Counted from the first letter of the stretch, positions 21,501-30,230 are shown. The stretch is DNA of 64,000 bases from Aliarcobacter butzleri (GCF_900187115.1 NZ_LT906455.1:1-64000); one strand, 5' to 3'. The notes: generated from the sequence alone by a model not told the origin. Numbers and translations are program-made.

Positions 21501-24281
21501 ACATATATAACAACAGAAAAAGGTGAAGCTAATAATCCAAGTAAAACTCACGATAGCAAACAAGAGACTGATAAAATAAGTATCTTTGTAAAACCTACTA
21601 TTGATGCACAATTTGACTCTCAAACTACAAAAGCAGAAGATAGCGAAATTGTAGATGGTGGAAATAGTTATTATAAAGTGGATTTAGGAATTTCTCACCA
21701 AAATGGTGATAATGATGAAATTTTAGAAAGTGTTACTATAAAAGCTCCAGAAGCAAATAGTGGATATAAATTATTTATAATAGATGGTAATACGAAAACA
21801 GAAATTACAAGTGACTATACTCTTAAAACTAGTGAATTGAACAAAGTTTATGTAGAAGTAAAAGAGAATCAACATGGTAGCTTTGATATAAAAGGTACTT
21901 ATACAGTAAAAGATAGTCAATATGTAGGAAAAGATGTAAATTATGACACAAAAGAGACAAAAGATTTTACTCATAAATTGACTATTACACCAGTTACTGA
22001 TACTCCAACTATAGAAGTTGAAACTGGTACACAAACACATATAAATGTAAATGCAGGAGAAAATACAGAGATAAAAATCCCTGTAAAAGTATCTTCAGAA
22101 GATACAGATGGAAGTGAAAATATCACAAAAATAGTGATTAGTGGCGTTCCAAAGGGTGTTATAATAGACACAGGTTCTGCTGAATTAGATGCAAAAATAA
22201 CTGTAAGTGAGCACAATGGTATTTATACGATTACAGGACATAATTTAAATAGTAGTAATTTTAAAGATATCGTATTTAAAGTAGATGGAAATGCAAATTT
22301 TGAATATAGAGATATTACTATTACTGCATATACAAAAGATGCCCAAGGATCAATTGAAGAACAAACAAGTACAAAAATAACTTTAGATAAAACTCATAAT
22401 GGAAATGGAGGAGGAACTGGAACAGGTCCAAAACTAGACATTATAGTTGATGAAGTTAAAAAAGATTTTAATGCAACAGAAGATACAGAGTTTAATTTCC
22501 TAGATGTATTTAAAGTTACAGTAGCAGATAATTCAAATGATGGAAGAACAGAGTTAAATTTCAAAATTGATGTAGGTTCAAATGCAACATTAAAAGGTTT
22601 AGATGCTTATAAAAATGCAGATGGAAGTTATACAATAAAAGGGAATAGAGCTGATATTGAGTCTGTTTTAGCAAATTTAAAAGTAGTTCCAAATAAAGAT
22701 TTTAATAGTAATCAAGATGGAGATGGAATATCTATTAAAGTAGAAACAAATGGAAAAGAATCTACTATAAAAGTTCCTGTAACTCCTGTAACGGATAGTT
22801 TAAATGTAGAAATAACAGCAAATGATAGTACAACTATAGATGAAAATGGTGAGTTTAATTTTGATATTAAACTTACGAATAATTCAGATAAAGAGTTTAC
22901 AAATATAAATGATTTTTATGTTGTTGTAAATGAAAACTTTGAAGCTGGAGAAAGCTCAAAAGGTGAGTTATATTTAGGAAATACTAAACTAGAATTATTA
23001 GATGGAAAATATAAATTACCAGCAGATTATAAGCTAGGTGATAGTTTAAATCTTACTTATAAATCTGGTGAAGATAGACATGGAGCAGTTGAAATAAAAG
23101 TAATTGCTTTAAATAAAGAAACAGGTGCAGCAAATGAATTAACTTCGACAGGAACTACAACTATTACTGTAAAACCTGTTGCTTCTTCTGAAATAGAAGT
23201 GAAAAAAGTGCAAGATGGTATTGAAGATAAAGAAATGGCAAGTGCAAAATTAAATGTTGTAAAAGCTGACCCATCTGAGAAATTTGAAAGTGTTTTAATA
23301 AAAGTTGCTTCTGGAGTGGCAGTTTATTATGATAATGGAAATGCTTTAGCTATGAACTTAGGGGATGGTTCTTGGTTAGTTCCTGTAAATAGTGATGGTA
23401 CACTTCCTCAAATCTTCTTCAAAGGAAATGAACACTTTGGTGGAGAAATTAAATTTGATGCAATAATAAATGTAAAAGATGGAAATTCTAAAAGCACAAT
23501 TGAACTAAAAGATAGTTCTGTTTATATTAAAGAAGTTGCAGATGGTGTTACTATTGACCCAACAAAAACAGGAATTGATGCAAAAGGATTTGAATGGACA
23601 AGTTTAAATCTAAATGCAAATATGAAAGATGTTGATGGTAGTGAAAAAATGCATTTCACTCTTGAAGGATTAGATAGTTCTGCACAATTTAGAATCGTTG
23701 ATAAAGATGGAAATATTACAGATTTAAGTTCACAATCTAAATTTGAAAATGGAAAATGGACTATAAATGGAATTGAATATGAAGATATAAATAATATTCA
23801 AATTACTCATGATAAGTCAGTAAAAGATATCAAAGTAGAAGCTTGGACTCAAGATGGTCAAGATGCAGATATATCAAATAAAGTAGAAGGTAAATTTGAT
23901 CTAAACTTTACTCAAGATGCACTTAAAGATGGAACTCTTACTTTAGGAAAAGAGATGAATATAGACTTCTCAAAAATAGAAAGTGGAGACATCAAAGACG
24001 TAAGTACTATTGATTTAGGTGCACAAGGTGAAAATAAACTTCTAAATCTTACACTTCAAGATGTTATGGATATTGGTAAAAAAGATGGAAGTGGAAATAT
24101 AAATCTTACAATCCTTGGTGATGAAAAAGATGGTGTTTCATTTGCAAAAAATGATGGATGGAAAAAGTCAGAAACAACAATTACTGAAAACAATAAAACA
24201 TTTGATGTATATACAAATGATGGAAATTCAACTGTTCAAGTAAAAGTTGAACAACCAATTTCAGATGGAATTACAAACTAA
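15585..24281 (+). CDS. Giant LapA-like surface adhesin (type I secretion type)
   Basis: A 2898-residue repetitive protein. Residues about 1-105 match the LapA-type retention module (MSQVGVVKILEGGVFYAKD, then LNIGDVILENEVVFGD) that anchors adhesins in the outer-membrane secretion channel. A TAAG at 109-112 falls where LapG protease cuts LapA. Six Calx-beta-like domains follow at roughly 175-1064, several ending in DDYLAD/DDYYAE and TTIKDN. A T1SS-143/VCBS-like block (about 1066-1340) and further cadherin-like repeats continue to the end. The last 80 residues (GDEKDGVSF, then DVYTNDGNSTVQVKVE) resemble terminal domains of related adhesins. I saw no cysteine and no GGxGxD RTX repeats. No secretion, LapD or LapG genes are nearby. 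A role in attachment or biofilm is inferred. Confidence 0.88.
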   Translation: MSQVGVVKILEGGVFYAKDSSGNIRELNIGDVILENEVVFGDSSNPTSAKVEMELSGNDVIVLNQGQQQLIDSSLNEVTFGNEEVIFTKNDIQNAWNNTTNDVSDDMETAAGDPTQQETQAGQEEPTEEGRVAARFSARDGNSTNVVSDLRDASWTEEQTTIIPDLEDKLIEQPLPIVFTVIDGDNVVWEGNTGTYTVKAVDAAGNPIIVNQDTIVYVRYTNIETDDNDTQYTHNTTIEVVIKAGTSQATFTVQTKDDYLADNDERFNLEITGNNSTEFDMRTGNQTGGQTNVDTKILDNSNPSNPGGEDGGYGSEDTVYAIIEGTTTVNEGDSAQYIVKLVDKDGNPVTVTKDTEVTIKYTNKTTQDGDTQYKDNDTIKITIKAGENSSDKFDVDTIDDYLADNGEKFNLGITNVDDQGQFEKVNIGDINGDKTNVDTTILDNTTDKPNENSTVESNQENVILKIVAVGEDGNPIIKDGKYTFENNVAEGSNAKYMVLAFKPATTEFKTTDVVDTQAGTVTIKTTDDTAKTTGTKDNAELDYVSETSKTVTLGEVFEIKTLDDYLKDDGEKYKVSINDKTYEHPASGAIYENVVTNTDPVTTTIKDNTTPNTETNVEDVKIVLVAVSSVTTTIADITNSDGTLKVTNTNETPEGGKLYYIAVAVDKDGKPLATQGGDVTINYGTTSTTSDKDATAGVDYDNTTKVTTKVGVVFEVKTKDDYYAEGDENFTVKITDLKNSPYETPSIDTTKDTVTSTIKDNAPTINGTVVSGGEDTDGNTYGAEDTVYAIITGETTVNEGGVVTYTVKLVDKDGNTVIPTKETTVTVTYTNIGTTSTDDTNKTNNQEIAVKIDASGKGTFTVETKDDYYAEADENYNVKITNVQNTGEFENVKFDSYPNTIPNNPSNNVTTTIKDNPSKVEQPDTGTGNDDPINGSYGKEDTVYVKIEGNPTVVEGGKLSHTVTLVDKDGNLVTIPTGESVTVTLTYTIKQDGGSSDDYVTKTETITIKGGTSSTTFENITKVDFVTEGKEVYEITISKVEQSGAFENVAIDSTANKVTDTILDGITLTNPENTKVDEDDFYKGSSTTKNNLSSTKSLGFTIPTNYETEVGTFSVNFVNTPTVTVDGNNYALTSNGVAVTYTVNGNTITAKAGNTTVFDIVLSKNGTYTYKQYANIDHPKAGNTNTDYENVNTNDNIDLNFKFNITTTPKNGEPTTTSPTQEFKVTVNDSTPDAETRTETVNEDGTLTIVLSDESFKDGKIEIDNGKDGYQTVAKNGTVNIYDGDEIIGTLTNNANGTLTFKPNADYSKYEADNGYLPNFKYKVSDTDGDYAQGQINIQVKPGVDGVTITTNKVETYEDNKNTQEGQNSVSLGLVQPTIKDNTDKNDTAKGDHGERVDYITLNFTNGTSVKGAVLEKADGTDIATISSNSQTVKIVIVKADGSVDTDFHHSNITLGQSGVVYLTKEEYEGLKIQHAEDNDTDIKINISTKTYEVDDSGKPLSNSQANNQGKTDSATVTVVIKPVTDDISLKWNDESAGTISDSGKTYTFNDIKEGNDTIDLKALLTKTSGTELNDGTTGNKADLDGSEKRTYTISGIPEGTVVTLGGQTAVANDKGIATIVFSDTNNKNADPDFSMKFPTSFSGTVNGKITLSVYDNGVESGQRDTTDYGNGTNGIKTAEVDFKVNVNPVADEATLKVGQVVGYEDTARNTNKNIQDKDGTIKHPENGIALDIKVSSTDTDGSETFTVTIKDIPDGGAIFVKEPLTGKDILVTYAEDGTPTIKVWNNGVLEDYTGTTITANKGSITIEKFDNENPPKFIPPHNEHGDFKLNVDAKTVDTVIIDGQPVTNVQDVATNKDILVVVKDVADSVIGNDYNVENLSLADGTNKDYNLVTQEDTQIKLDSVFKDSTKLSSYDKESEDLTIILKSLPKGVELEGNVTLINGQYIFKASDISSIKIVTPPNYSGELNFDITYITTEKGEANNPSKTHDSKQETDKISIFVKPTIDAQFDSQTTKAEDSEIVDGGNSYYKVDLGISHQNGDNDEILESVTIKAPEANSGYKLFIIDGNTKTEITSDYTLKTSELNKVYVEVKENQHGSFDIKGTYTVKDSQYVGKDVNYDTKETKDFTHKLTITPVTDTPTIEVETGTQTHINVNAGENTEIKIPVKVSSEDTDGSENITKIVISGVPKGVIIDTGSAELDAKITVSEHNGIYTITGHNLNSSNFKDIVFKVDGNANFEYRDITITAYTKDAQGSIEEQTSTKITLDKTHNGNGGGTGTGPKLDIIVDEVKKDFNATEDTEFNFLDVFKVTVADNSNDGRTELNFKIDVGSNATLKGLDAYKNADGSYTIKGNRADIESVLANLKVVPNKDFNSNQDGDGISIKVETNGKESTIKVPVTPVTDSLNVEITANDSTTIDENGEFNFDIKLTNNSDKEFTNINDFYVVVNENFEAGESSKGELYLGNTKLELLDGKYKLPADYKLGDSLNLTYKSGEDRHGAVEIKVIALNKETGAANELTSTGTTTITVKPVASSEIEVKKVQDGIEDKEMASAKLNVVKADPSEKFESVLIKVASGVAVYYDNGNALAMNLGDGSWLVPVNSDGTLPQIFFKGNEHFGGEIKFDAIINVKDGNSKSTIELKDSSVYIKEVADGVTIDPTKTGIDAKGFEWTSLNLNANMKDVDGSEKMHFTLEGLDSSAQFRIVDKDGNITDLSSQSKFENGKWTINGIEYEDINNIQITHDKSVKDIKVEAWTQDGQDADISNKVEGKFDLNFTQDALKDGTLTLGKEMNIDFSKIESGDIKDVSTIDLGAQGENKLLNLTLQDVMDIGKKDGSGNINLTILGDEKDGVSFAKNDGWKKSETTITENNKTFDVYTNDGNSTVQVKVEQPISDGITN
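16530..18417 (+). repeat. Repeated Calx-beta unit starts inside the adhesin gene
   Basis: Near-identical DNA (GAAGATACAGTATATGCAAT) occurs at 16530-16549 and 17934-17953, with its first 16 bases again at 18402-18417. Each encodes EDTVYA or EDTVYV at the start of a Calx-beta-like domain. These are substrates for in-frame recombination that could change repeat number. Confidence 0.75.
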
Positions 24282-24305
24282 TTTCATCTTGAAGGTTTAT
24301 TTTAA

Positions 24306-24336
24306 AAGGTAAGGATTTTTATCCTTGCCTTTTTTT
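24306..24336 (+). terminator. Strong intrinsic terminator of the adhesin gene
   Basis: An 11-bp stem (24306-24316 with 24321-24331, one G-T pair) with a four-base loop is followed by a T-run to 24336. It sits 24 bases after the adhesin stop codon and ends just before the convergent pseudouridine synthase gene. Confidence 0.88.
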
Positions 24337-24339
24337 ATT

Positions 24340-25242
24340 TTAGAAAAATTCTTTATACAAATCCCTATTTTTAGAAAATATTTTATAAGTTACATCTTTG
24401 TAATTAAACTCTAAATAATTTGCATGAAGCCACAATCTATATGATTTTGTAACTTTAAATCTATCCTCTTCACTCAAAGTTTTGTTTAGATAATTTTCTG
24501 CATTTTCATCATCAACTCCATAAATTGGATCACCTAAAATTGTATGTCCCATAGAATGAAGATGAACTCTTATTTGATGTTGTCTTCCTGTAAGAGGAAG
24601 AGCTTCTACTAAAGTTAGATTTTTTTCTTTATCATATATTATTGGTTTTATTATTGTTATCGATTCTTTTCCACCCTCTTCTTGTGTACAAACTTTCATT
24701 CTTACACCAATAGCCTTTCCTTCTCTATCTAGGGCTTTATTTATTTTAAGTTCTTCTTTTATTTCTCCTTGAACAATAGCTAAGTATGATTTATGATACT
24801 TTTTTTCTTGAAACATATCTTTTAACTCTATTTCACTCTTTTTATTTTTTCCAACAATTACAAGCCCAGAAGTTTCTGCATCTATTCTATGAATTAAGTT
24901 CGCATTTTCACCAAAGTGGTATCTGATTTCATCAAGTAAAGAGTAAGAAGTATTTTTTGAAATTGGGTGAACCATAAGATTTGTAGGTTTATCAAAAATA
25001 GCAAAATCTTCAAATTCTAAAAGTGGTTTTAAACCTTTTGTTTGTCCTTCGAAAACAGCTATAAAAATATGCTCAGTTGGGATTTCATCCCCTGCATTTA
25101 TCTGATTCATATTCTCATCGAAGATTCTTCCTTTTGAAGTTAAACGTTGCCCTATTTTAGGGTCAAACTTCAAATTCTGTATTAAAAAAAGTTGTATTTT
25201 TTTACCTTTTATTGCATCATATTTTCTAAGTGTAAATGCCAA
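24340..25242 (-). CDS. RluA-family pseudouridine synthase
   Basis: Isomerises specific uridines in rRNA or tRNA to pseudouridine. The 300-residue protein has the RluA catalytic motif HRIDAETSGL with catalytic Asp121, and the family motifs FAIFDKPTNLMVHP and LVEALPLTGRQHQIRVHL with GDPIYG. The N-terminal region (about 15-60) resembles a degenerate S4 domain. Its position-specific target cannot be assigned; it is not clearly RluD, RluC or TruC. It is convergent with the adhesin gene. Confidence 0.92.
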   Translation of the reverse strand: MAFTLRKYDAIKGKKIQLFLIQNLKFDPKIGQRLTSKGRIFDENMNQINAGDEIPTEHIFIAVFEGQTKGLKPLLEFEDFAIFDKPTNLMVHPISKNTSYSLLDEIRYHFGENANLIHRIDAETSGLVIVGKNKKSEIELKDMFQEKKYHKSYLAIVQGEIKEELKINKALDREGKAIGVRMKVCTQEEGGKESITIIKPIIYDKEKNLTLVEALPLTGRQHQIRVHLHSMGHTILGDPIYGVDDENAENYLNKTLSEEDRFKVTKSYRLWLHANYLEFNYKDVTYKIFSKNRDLYKEFF

Positions 25243-25355
25243 AATTTATTTCCTATTTTTATCTTATATTTTGTTCTGATTAGATATAGTTCAAGTTCAA
25301 AATAACGACAATTTTATAATAAAATTTATACAAATATGATTATAAGGGATTTTTT

Positions 25356-26684
25356 ATGGTTGAAAGATATGCTAGAGTTGAAATGAGTTCAAAGTGGACT
25401 CAAGAAGCAAGATATGCAGCTTGGCTAGAAGTAGAAAAAGCAGCAGTAAAAGCTTGGAACAAACTTGGACTTATTCCAGATGAAGATTGCGAAAAAATAG
25501 TAAAAAATGCCTCTTTCAGCGTAGAAAGAATAGAAGAAATCGAAGCTATTACTAAGCACGATTTAATTGCATTTAATACAAGTGTTTCTGAATCTTTAGG
25601 TGAAGAATCAAGATGGTTTCATTATGGTATGACATCTTCTGATGCGGTTGATACAGGTGTTGCTCTACAAATGAGAGATTCTTTAAAAATCATCATTGAT
25701 GATGTAAAAATGCTTATGGAATCTATTAAAAAAAGAGCATTAGAGCATAAATTTACTTTAATGGTTGGAAGAAGTCATGGTATTCATGGTGAACCTATTA
25801 CTTTTGGTTTAACTTTAGCTGTTTGGTATGATGAAGTTGCAAGACATTTAAAAAATCTTGAAGAGACTATGGATGTTATTGCAGTTGGACAAATCTCTGG
25901 AGCTATGGGTAACTTTGCTCATGCACCACTTGAACTTGAAGAGTATGCAATGGCTGAGCTTGGACTTAAACCAGAACCATGTTCAAATCAAGTTATTCAT
26001 AGAGATAGATATGCAAGACTTGCAACTGCTTTAGCACTTTTAGCATCTAGTGTTGAAAAGTTTGCAGTTCAAGTAAGACATTTACAAAGAACAGAAGTTT
26101 ATGAAGCTGAAGAGTATTTTGCAAAAGGGCAAAAAGGAAGTTCAGCTATGCCACATAAAAGAAATCCAATCTTAACTGAAAATATAACTGGACTTGCAAG
26201 AATGATTAGAGCTTATGCAATTCCAGCTATGGAAAATGTTGCACTTTGGCATGAAAGAGATATTTCTCATTCTTCAACTGAAAGATTTTGGTTACCAGAT
26301 GCATTTATAACAACAGATTTTATGTTACATAGAATGAATAGTGTAATTGCAAACTTAACAGTTATGCCTGAAAATATGATGAAAAATCTTAACTTAACAG
26401 GTGGGTTAGTATTCTCTCAAAGAGTTTTACTTGAGCTTCCATTACAAGGTGTAAGTAGAGAAGATGCTTATAGAATTGTTCAAAGAAACGCTATGAAAGT
26501 ATGGGAAGAGATTCAAAAAGGGAAACCAACAACAAATGAAAAAGGTGAATCTTTATATCTTCAATATTTATTAGGTGATGAAGAGTTAAGAGCATCTTTG
26601 AGTGAAGAGCAAATTAGAGAGTGTTTTAACTTTGATTATTATACAAAAAATGTTGATGCAATATTCAAAAGAGTTTTTAAATAA
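25356..26684 (+). CDS. purB: Adenylosuccinate lyase
   Basis: Catalyses two fumarate-releasing steps in purine synthesis (SAICAR to AICAR and adenylosuccinate to AMP). The 442-residue protein has the fumarase/lyase superfamily signature GSSAMPHKRNP and the conserved SSDAVDTG and RSHGIHGEP segments. TATAAT-like sequence lies in the leader, and AAGGGA precedes the ATG. nrdA follows 10 bp downstream, so the two nucleotide-metabolism genes are likely co-transcribed. Confidence 0.97.
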   Translation: MVERYARVEMSSKWTQEARYAAWLEVEKAAVKAWNKLGLIPDEDCEKIVKNASFSVERIEEIEAITKHDLIAFNTSVSESLGEESRWFHYGMTSSDAVDTGVALQMRDSLKIIIDDVKMLMESIKKRALEHKFTLMVGRSHGIHGEPITFGLTLAVWYDEVARHLKNLEETMDVIAVGQISGAMGNFAHAPLELEEYAMAELGLKPEPCSNQVIHRDRYARLATALALLASSVEKFAVQVRHLQRTEVYEAEEYFAKGQKGSSAMPHKRNPILTENITGLARMIRAYAIPAMENVALWHERDISHSSTERFWLPDAFITTDFMLHRMNSVIANLTVMPENMMKNLNLTGGLVFSQRVLLELPLQGVSREDAYRIVQRNAMKVWEEIQKGKPTTNEKGESLYLQYLLGDEELRASLSEEQIRECFNFDYYTKNVDAIFKRVFK

Positions 26685-26694
26685 AGGGTAACAA

Positions 26695-29079
26695 ATGGCA
26701 ATTATGATTCAAAAAAGAAATGGTCGTAAAGAACTTTTAGATATTACAAAAATCCAAAAAATGTCTATGGAAGCAACAAAAGGCTTAGAAGGTGTTAGTC
26801 AAAGTGAATTAGAACTTGATGCACATATAAAGTTTATTGATGGTATGCACTCTAAAGATATTCAAGATGCTTTAATTAAAACAGCTGTAGAAAAAATTGA
26901 TATTGATGTACCAAATTGGACATTTGTTGCTGCAAGACTATTTTTATTTGATTTATATCATAGAGTAGGAATTGCAACTCATGGTGTAAAAGGTGAGGCA
27001 TATTGTCATTTAAAAGATTATATAAAATTTGGAATAGAAGCTGGAAGATTAATACCAAGTATTGCAGATGGTTATGATTTAGATGAACTAAATGCATATA
27101 TTGACCCTTCAAGAGACCTTTTATTTAACTATTTAGGAATAAAAACTTTATATGATAGATATTTAATAAAAAATAGAAAAGCTGAACCAATAGAGTTACC
27201 ACAACAAATGTTTATGGCAATAGCTATGTTTTTAGCTCAAAATGAAAAAGACAAACAATCAAAAGCAAAAGAGTTTTATGATGTAGTTTCTAAATTTGAA
27301 GTTATGTTAGCAACTCCAACTTTATCAAATGCTAGAACAAATAGACATCAATTAAGTTCTTGTTACATTGGTTCAAGTCCTGATAATATCGAAGGTATTT
27401 TTGATGGTTACAAAGAGATGGCACTTCTATCTAAATATGGTGGTGGAATCGGTTGGGATTGGAATCAAATCAGAAGTTTAGGTGGAGTTATTGATGACCA
27501 CAAAAGTGCTGCTGGTGGAACTGTACCATTTTTAAAAATTACAAATGATTTAGCTATTGCAGTTGACCAATTAGGTACAAGAAAAGGAGCAATTGCTGTT
27601 TATCTTGAGCCTTGGCATATGGATATAGTTGATTTTGTTGATCTAAAGAAAAACTCTGGAGAAGAAAGAAGAAGAGCGCATGATTTATTCCCTGCTCTTT
27701 GGATTTCTGATTTATTTATGGAAAGAGTAATGGAAGACTCTTATTGGACTTTATTTGACCCTTATGAAGTAAGAGATTTAAGTGAAACATTTGGTGATGA
27801 GTTCAAAGCAAAATATGTAGCTTACGAAAATGATGAAACTATCACAAAAGATAGAATGAAAGCAAAAGATTTATGGAAAAAAATCTTAACTTCATATTTT
27901 GAGGTTGGAAGTCCATTCTTATGTTGGAAAGATACAGCAAACAGAACAAATCCAAACTCTCATGTAGGACATATTAGAAGTTCAAATCTTTGTACAGAGA
28001 TTTTCCAAAATACAAATCCAAACCACTATAAAATCAAATTAGAGTTTGAAGATGGTACAGTTTCTACTTATGAAGAATCAGATTTAGTAGTTGTTGATGG
28101 TGGAGTTACTAAAAAAGCAAATAAAGTTTCTGCACTTGATAGTGTAAATGGTAAAAGAGTATTTATTGTTGAAAAAGAGAAAATTGATGGAGATACAGCT
28201 GTTTGTAATCTAGCTTCTATAAATTTATCAAAAATAAATACAAAAGAAGACATAGAAAGAGTTGTTCCAACTGCTATAAGAATGCTTGATAATGTAATAG
28301 ATTTAAACTTCTATCCACTTAGAAAAGTAAAAGCAACAAACTTAAAATCAAGAAGTATTGGTTTAGGTGTTATGGGTGAAGCAGAGATGTTAGCTCAACA
28401 TCAATTAGCTTGGGGTTCAAGTGAACACTTCAAAAAGATTGATCAAATTATGGAAGCAATTTCATATAACACAATTAAATCAAGTTCAGATTTAGCAAGT
28501 GAAAAAGGTGTATATCCTACATTTGAAGGTTCAAAATGGAGTAAAGGTATTATGCCTCATGATTTAGCTCCTCAAGCTGTTAATGCACTTGTAGATAAAG
28601 ATTTATTTGATACAAGTTATGATTGGGATGTATTAAGAGAAAAAGTTAAAAAAGATGGTATGAGAAATGGTTATCTAATGGCTATTGCTCCAACTTCTTC
28701 TATTTCGATTCTTGTAGGAACTACACAAGCAATAGAACCAGTTTATAAAAGAAAATGGTTTGAAGAGAACTTATCAGGATTAATTCCAGTTGTTGTTCCA
28801 AGATTAAGTCCAGAAACATGGGCTTATTATACACCTGCATTTGAAATTGACCAATTACAAGTTATCAAAGCAGCAGCAATTAGACAAAAATGGATTGACC
28901 AAGGGCAATCAACAAATATTTTTATGAGTTTAGATAAAGCAAGTGGAAAATATTTGCATGAAATTTATACATTAGCTTGGAAATTAGGACTTAAATCGAC
29001 TTACTATTTAAGAAGCCAAAGTCCAGAAGCAAAAAATGATGTAGAAGATAGAAGTATGGAGTGTGCAGGTTGTCAGTAA
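26695..29079 (+). CDS. nrdA: Class Ia ribonucleoside-diphosphate reductase, alpha subunit
   Basis: Reduces ribonucleotides to deoxyribonucleotides. The 794-residue protein has an N-terminal ATP-cone region (MIQKRNGRKELLDITKIQKM) and the active-site cysteines Cys223 (SSCYIGSS), Cys433 (NLCTEI) and Cys504 (VCNLASINL), with a C-terminal redox pair CAGC. Compared with E. coli NrdA, where the second and third cysteines are 23 residues apart, here they are 71 apart, so about 48 residues are inserted. The insert is a folded-looking beta-rich segment without intein motifs. nrdB follows after a short spacer. Confidence 0.97.
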   Translation: MAIMIQKRNGRKELLDITKIQKMSMEATKGLEGVSQSELELDAHIKFIDGMHSKDIQDALIKTAVEKIDIDVPNWTFVAARLFLFDLYHRVGIATHGVKGEAYCHLKDYIKFGIEAGRLIPSIADGYDLDELNAYIDPSRDLLFNYLGIKTLYDRYLIKNRKAEPIELPQQMFMAIAMFLAQNEKDKQSKAKEFYDVVSKFEVMLATPTLSNARTNRHQLSSCYIGSSPDNIEGIFDGYKEMALLSKYGGGIGWDWNQIRSLGGVIDDHKSAAGGTVPFLKITNDLAIAVDQLGTRKGAIAVYLEPWHMDIVDFVDLKKNSGEERRRAHDLFPALWISDLFMERVMEDSYWTLFDPYEVRDLSETFGDEFKAKYVAYENDETITKDRMKAKDLWKKILTSYFEVGSPFLCWKDTANRTNPNSHVGHIRSSNLCTEIFQNTNPNHYKIKLEFEDGTVSTYEESDLVVVDGGVTKKANKVSALDSVNGKRVFIVEKEKIDGDTAVCNLASINLSKINTKEDIERVVPTAIRMLDNVIDLNFYPLRKVKATNLKSRSIGLGVMGEAEMLAQHQLAWGSSEHFKKIDQIMEAISYNTIKSSSDLASEKGVYPTFEGSKWSKGIMPHDLAPQAVNALVDKDLFDTSYDWDVLREKVKKDGMRNGYLMAIAPTSSISILVGTTQAIEPVYKRKWFEENLSGLIPVVVPRLSPETWAYYTPAFEIDQLQVIKAAAIRQKWIDQGQSTNIFMSLDKASGKYLHEIYTLAWKLGLKSTYYLRSQSPEAKNDVEDRSMECAGCQ

Positions 29080-29111
29080 TTTAAAAGTTAAGTTATTTTA
29101 GGACAATTATT

Positions 29112-29207
29112 ATGGCACTGCAAAAAAAAGATTTTAAAAACAGTTTATTAAAAATTGAATTCCGTATTTTCGGATATTATGTAAAATTTATGGCAAAGAA
29201 GGCTTAA
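29112..29207 (+). CDS. Possible 31-residue ORF between nrdA and nrdB
   Basis: An ATG-to-TAA frame of 32 codons encodes a lysine-rich peptide ([20 protein letters not shown] at the start, ending FMAKKA). AGGA lies eight bases upstream. Its last codons contain the nrdB ribosome-binding site, and its stop codon is one base before the nrdB ATG, which would couple their translation. No family is recognised. Chance occurrence in AT-rich DNA is possible. Confidence 0.35.
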   Translation: MALQKKDFKNSLLKIEFRIFGYYVKFMAKKA

Positions 29208-29208
29208 A

Positions 29209-30228
29209 ATGGAAAGAAAAACTAATTATAACCCTGATTCTAAAGAGAGCTTAAACGATAGAAGAGTTTTTGGTGGAAATAGTGATGGAATGATCAATTT
29301 TACTAGAATGAAATATCAATGGGCTTTAAATCTTTGGGATACAATGGAAGCAAATACTTGGTTTCCAAGAGAAGTTCAAATGACAGGTGATGCAAAAGAT
29401 TATAAGTTTTTAACACCTGCTGAAAAAAGAATGTATGATTTAGTTTTATCTCAACTTATCTTTATGGATTCATTACAAACAAATAATCTAATGGATAACA
29501 TAAATCCTTATATTACTGCTCCGGAAATAAATGCTTGTTTAGCAAGACAATCTTACGAAGAGGCAAACCATAGTAAATCTTATGCTGTTATGGTTGAATC
29601 AATTTCTGATAACACAGATTTGATTTATGATATGTGGAAAAATGACGCAAAATTAAGAGAAAAAAATACATACATTGCAGAAGTTTATAAAAATCTTTCA
29701 GGTGATATAGATGATAGAAAAATAGTTTTAGCACTATTTGCTAATCAAATTTTAGAAGGTTTATATTTCTATGCAGGATTTGCAGCTATTTATGCTCTTG
29801 GAAAATCAGGAAAAATGCTTGGAAGTTCTCAAATGATTAGATTTATTCAAAGAGATGAAGTAACCCACCTTTTACTTTTCCAAAACATGATAAATAGTGT
29901 AAGAAAAGAAAGACCAGATTTATTTACTAGTGAATTAGAAGAGACAGTTAGAGCGATGTTTAGAAAAGCTGTTGATTTAGAAGCTTCTTGGGGAGCATAT
30001 ATCACTCAAGGACAAATTCTAGGATTTACAGATGGAATTATTAGACAATATATTGAGTATTTAGCAGATAGAAGACTTGAAGCTGTTGGATATAAAGCAG
30101 AATATGGAGTAAAACATCCAATTCCATGGGTTGATGGTTATGCATCTTTCAATGACCAAAGAACGAATTTCTTTGAAGGGAATGTTGTAAACTACTCAAA
30201 AGGTTCGATAGACTTCGATGACTTTTAA
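29209..30228 (+). CDS. nrdB: Class Ia ribonucleoside-diphosphate reductase, beta subunit
   Basis: Carries the diiron-tyrosyl radical cofactor that starts catalysis in NrdA. The 339-residue protein shows the ligand pattern with [10 protein letters not shown] and the later [15 protein letters not shown]. Length and order match the family. The AAGAAGG ribosome-binding site lies within the end of a possible small ORF. A terminator hairpin follows the stop codon. Confidence 0.97.
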   Translation: MERKTNYNPDSKESLNDRRVFGGNSDGMINFTRMKYQWALNLWDTMEANTWFPREVQMTGDAKDYKFLTPAEKRMYDLVLSQLIFMDSLQTNNLMDNINPYITAPEINACLARQSYEEANHSKSYAVMVESISDNTDLIYDMWKNDAKLREKNTYIAEVYKNLSGDIDDRKIVLALFANQILEGLYFYAGFAAIYALGKSGKMLGSSQMIRFIQRDEVTHLLLFQNMINSVRKERPDLFTSELEETVRAMFRKAVDLEASWGAYITQGQILGFTDGIIRQYIEYLADRRLEAVGYKAEYGVKHPIPWVDGYASFNDQRTNFFEGNVVNYSKGSIDFDDF

Positions 30229-30230
30229 AA

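Noticed and set aside
15776-22216. Minus-strand open frames opposite the giant adhesin
   Set aside because: They are low-complexity shadows of the repetitive, stop-poor adhesin sequence, with no ribosome-binding sites or recognisable domains.
28013-28200. Intein in NrdA
   Set aside because: The insert is only about 48 residues, with no N-terminal Cys/Ser block or His-Asn splice junction.
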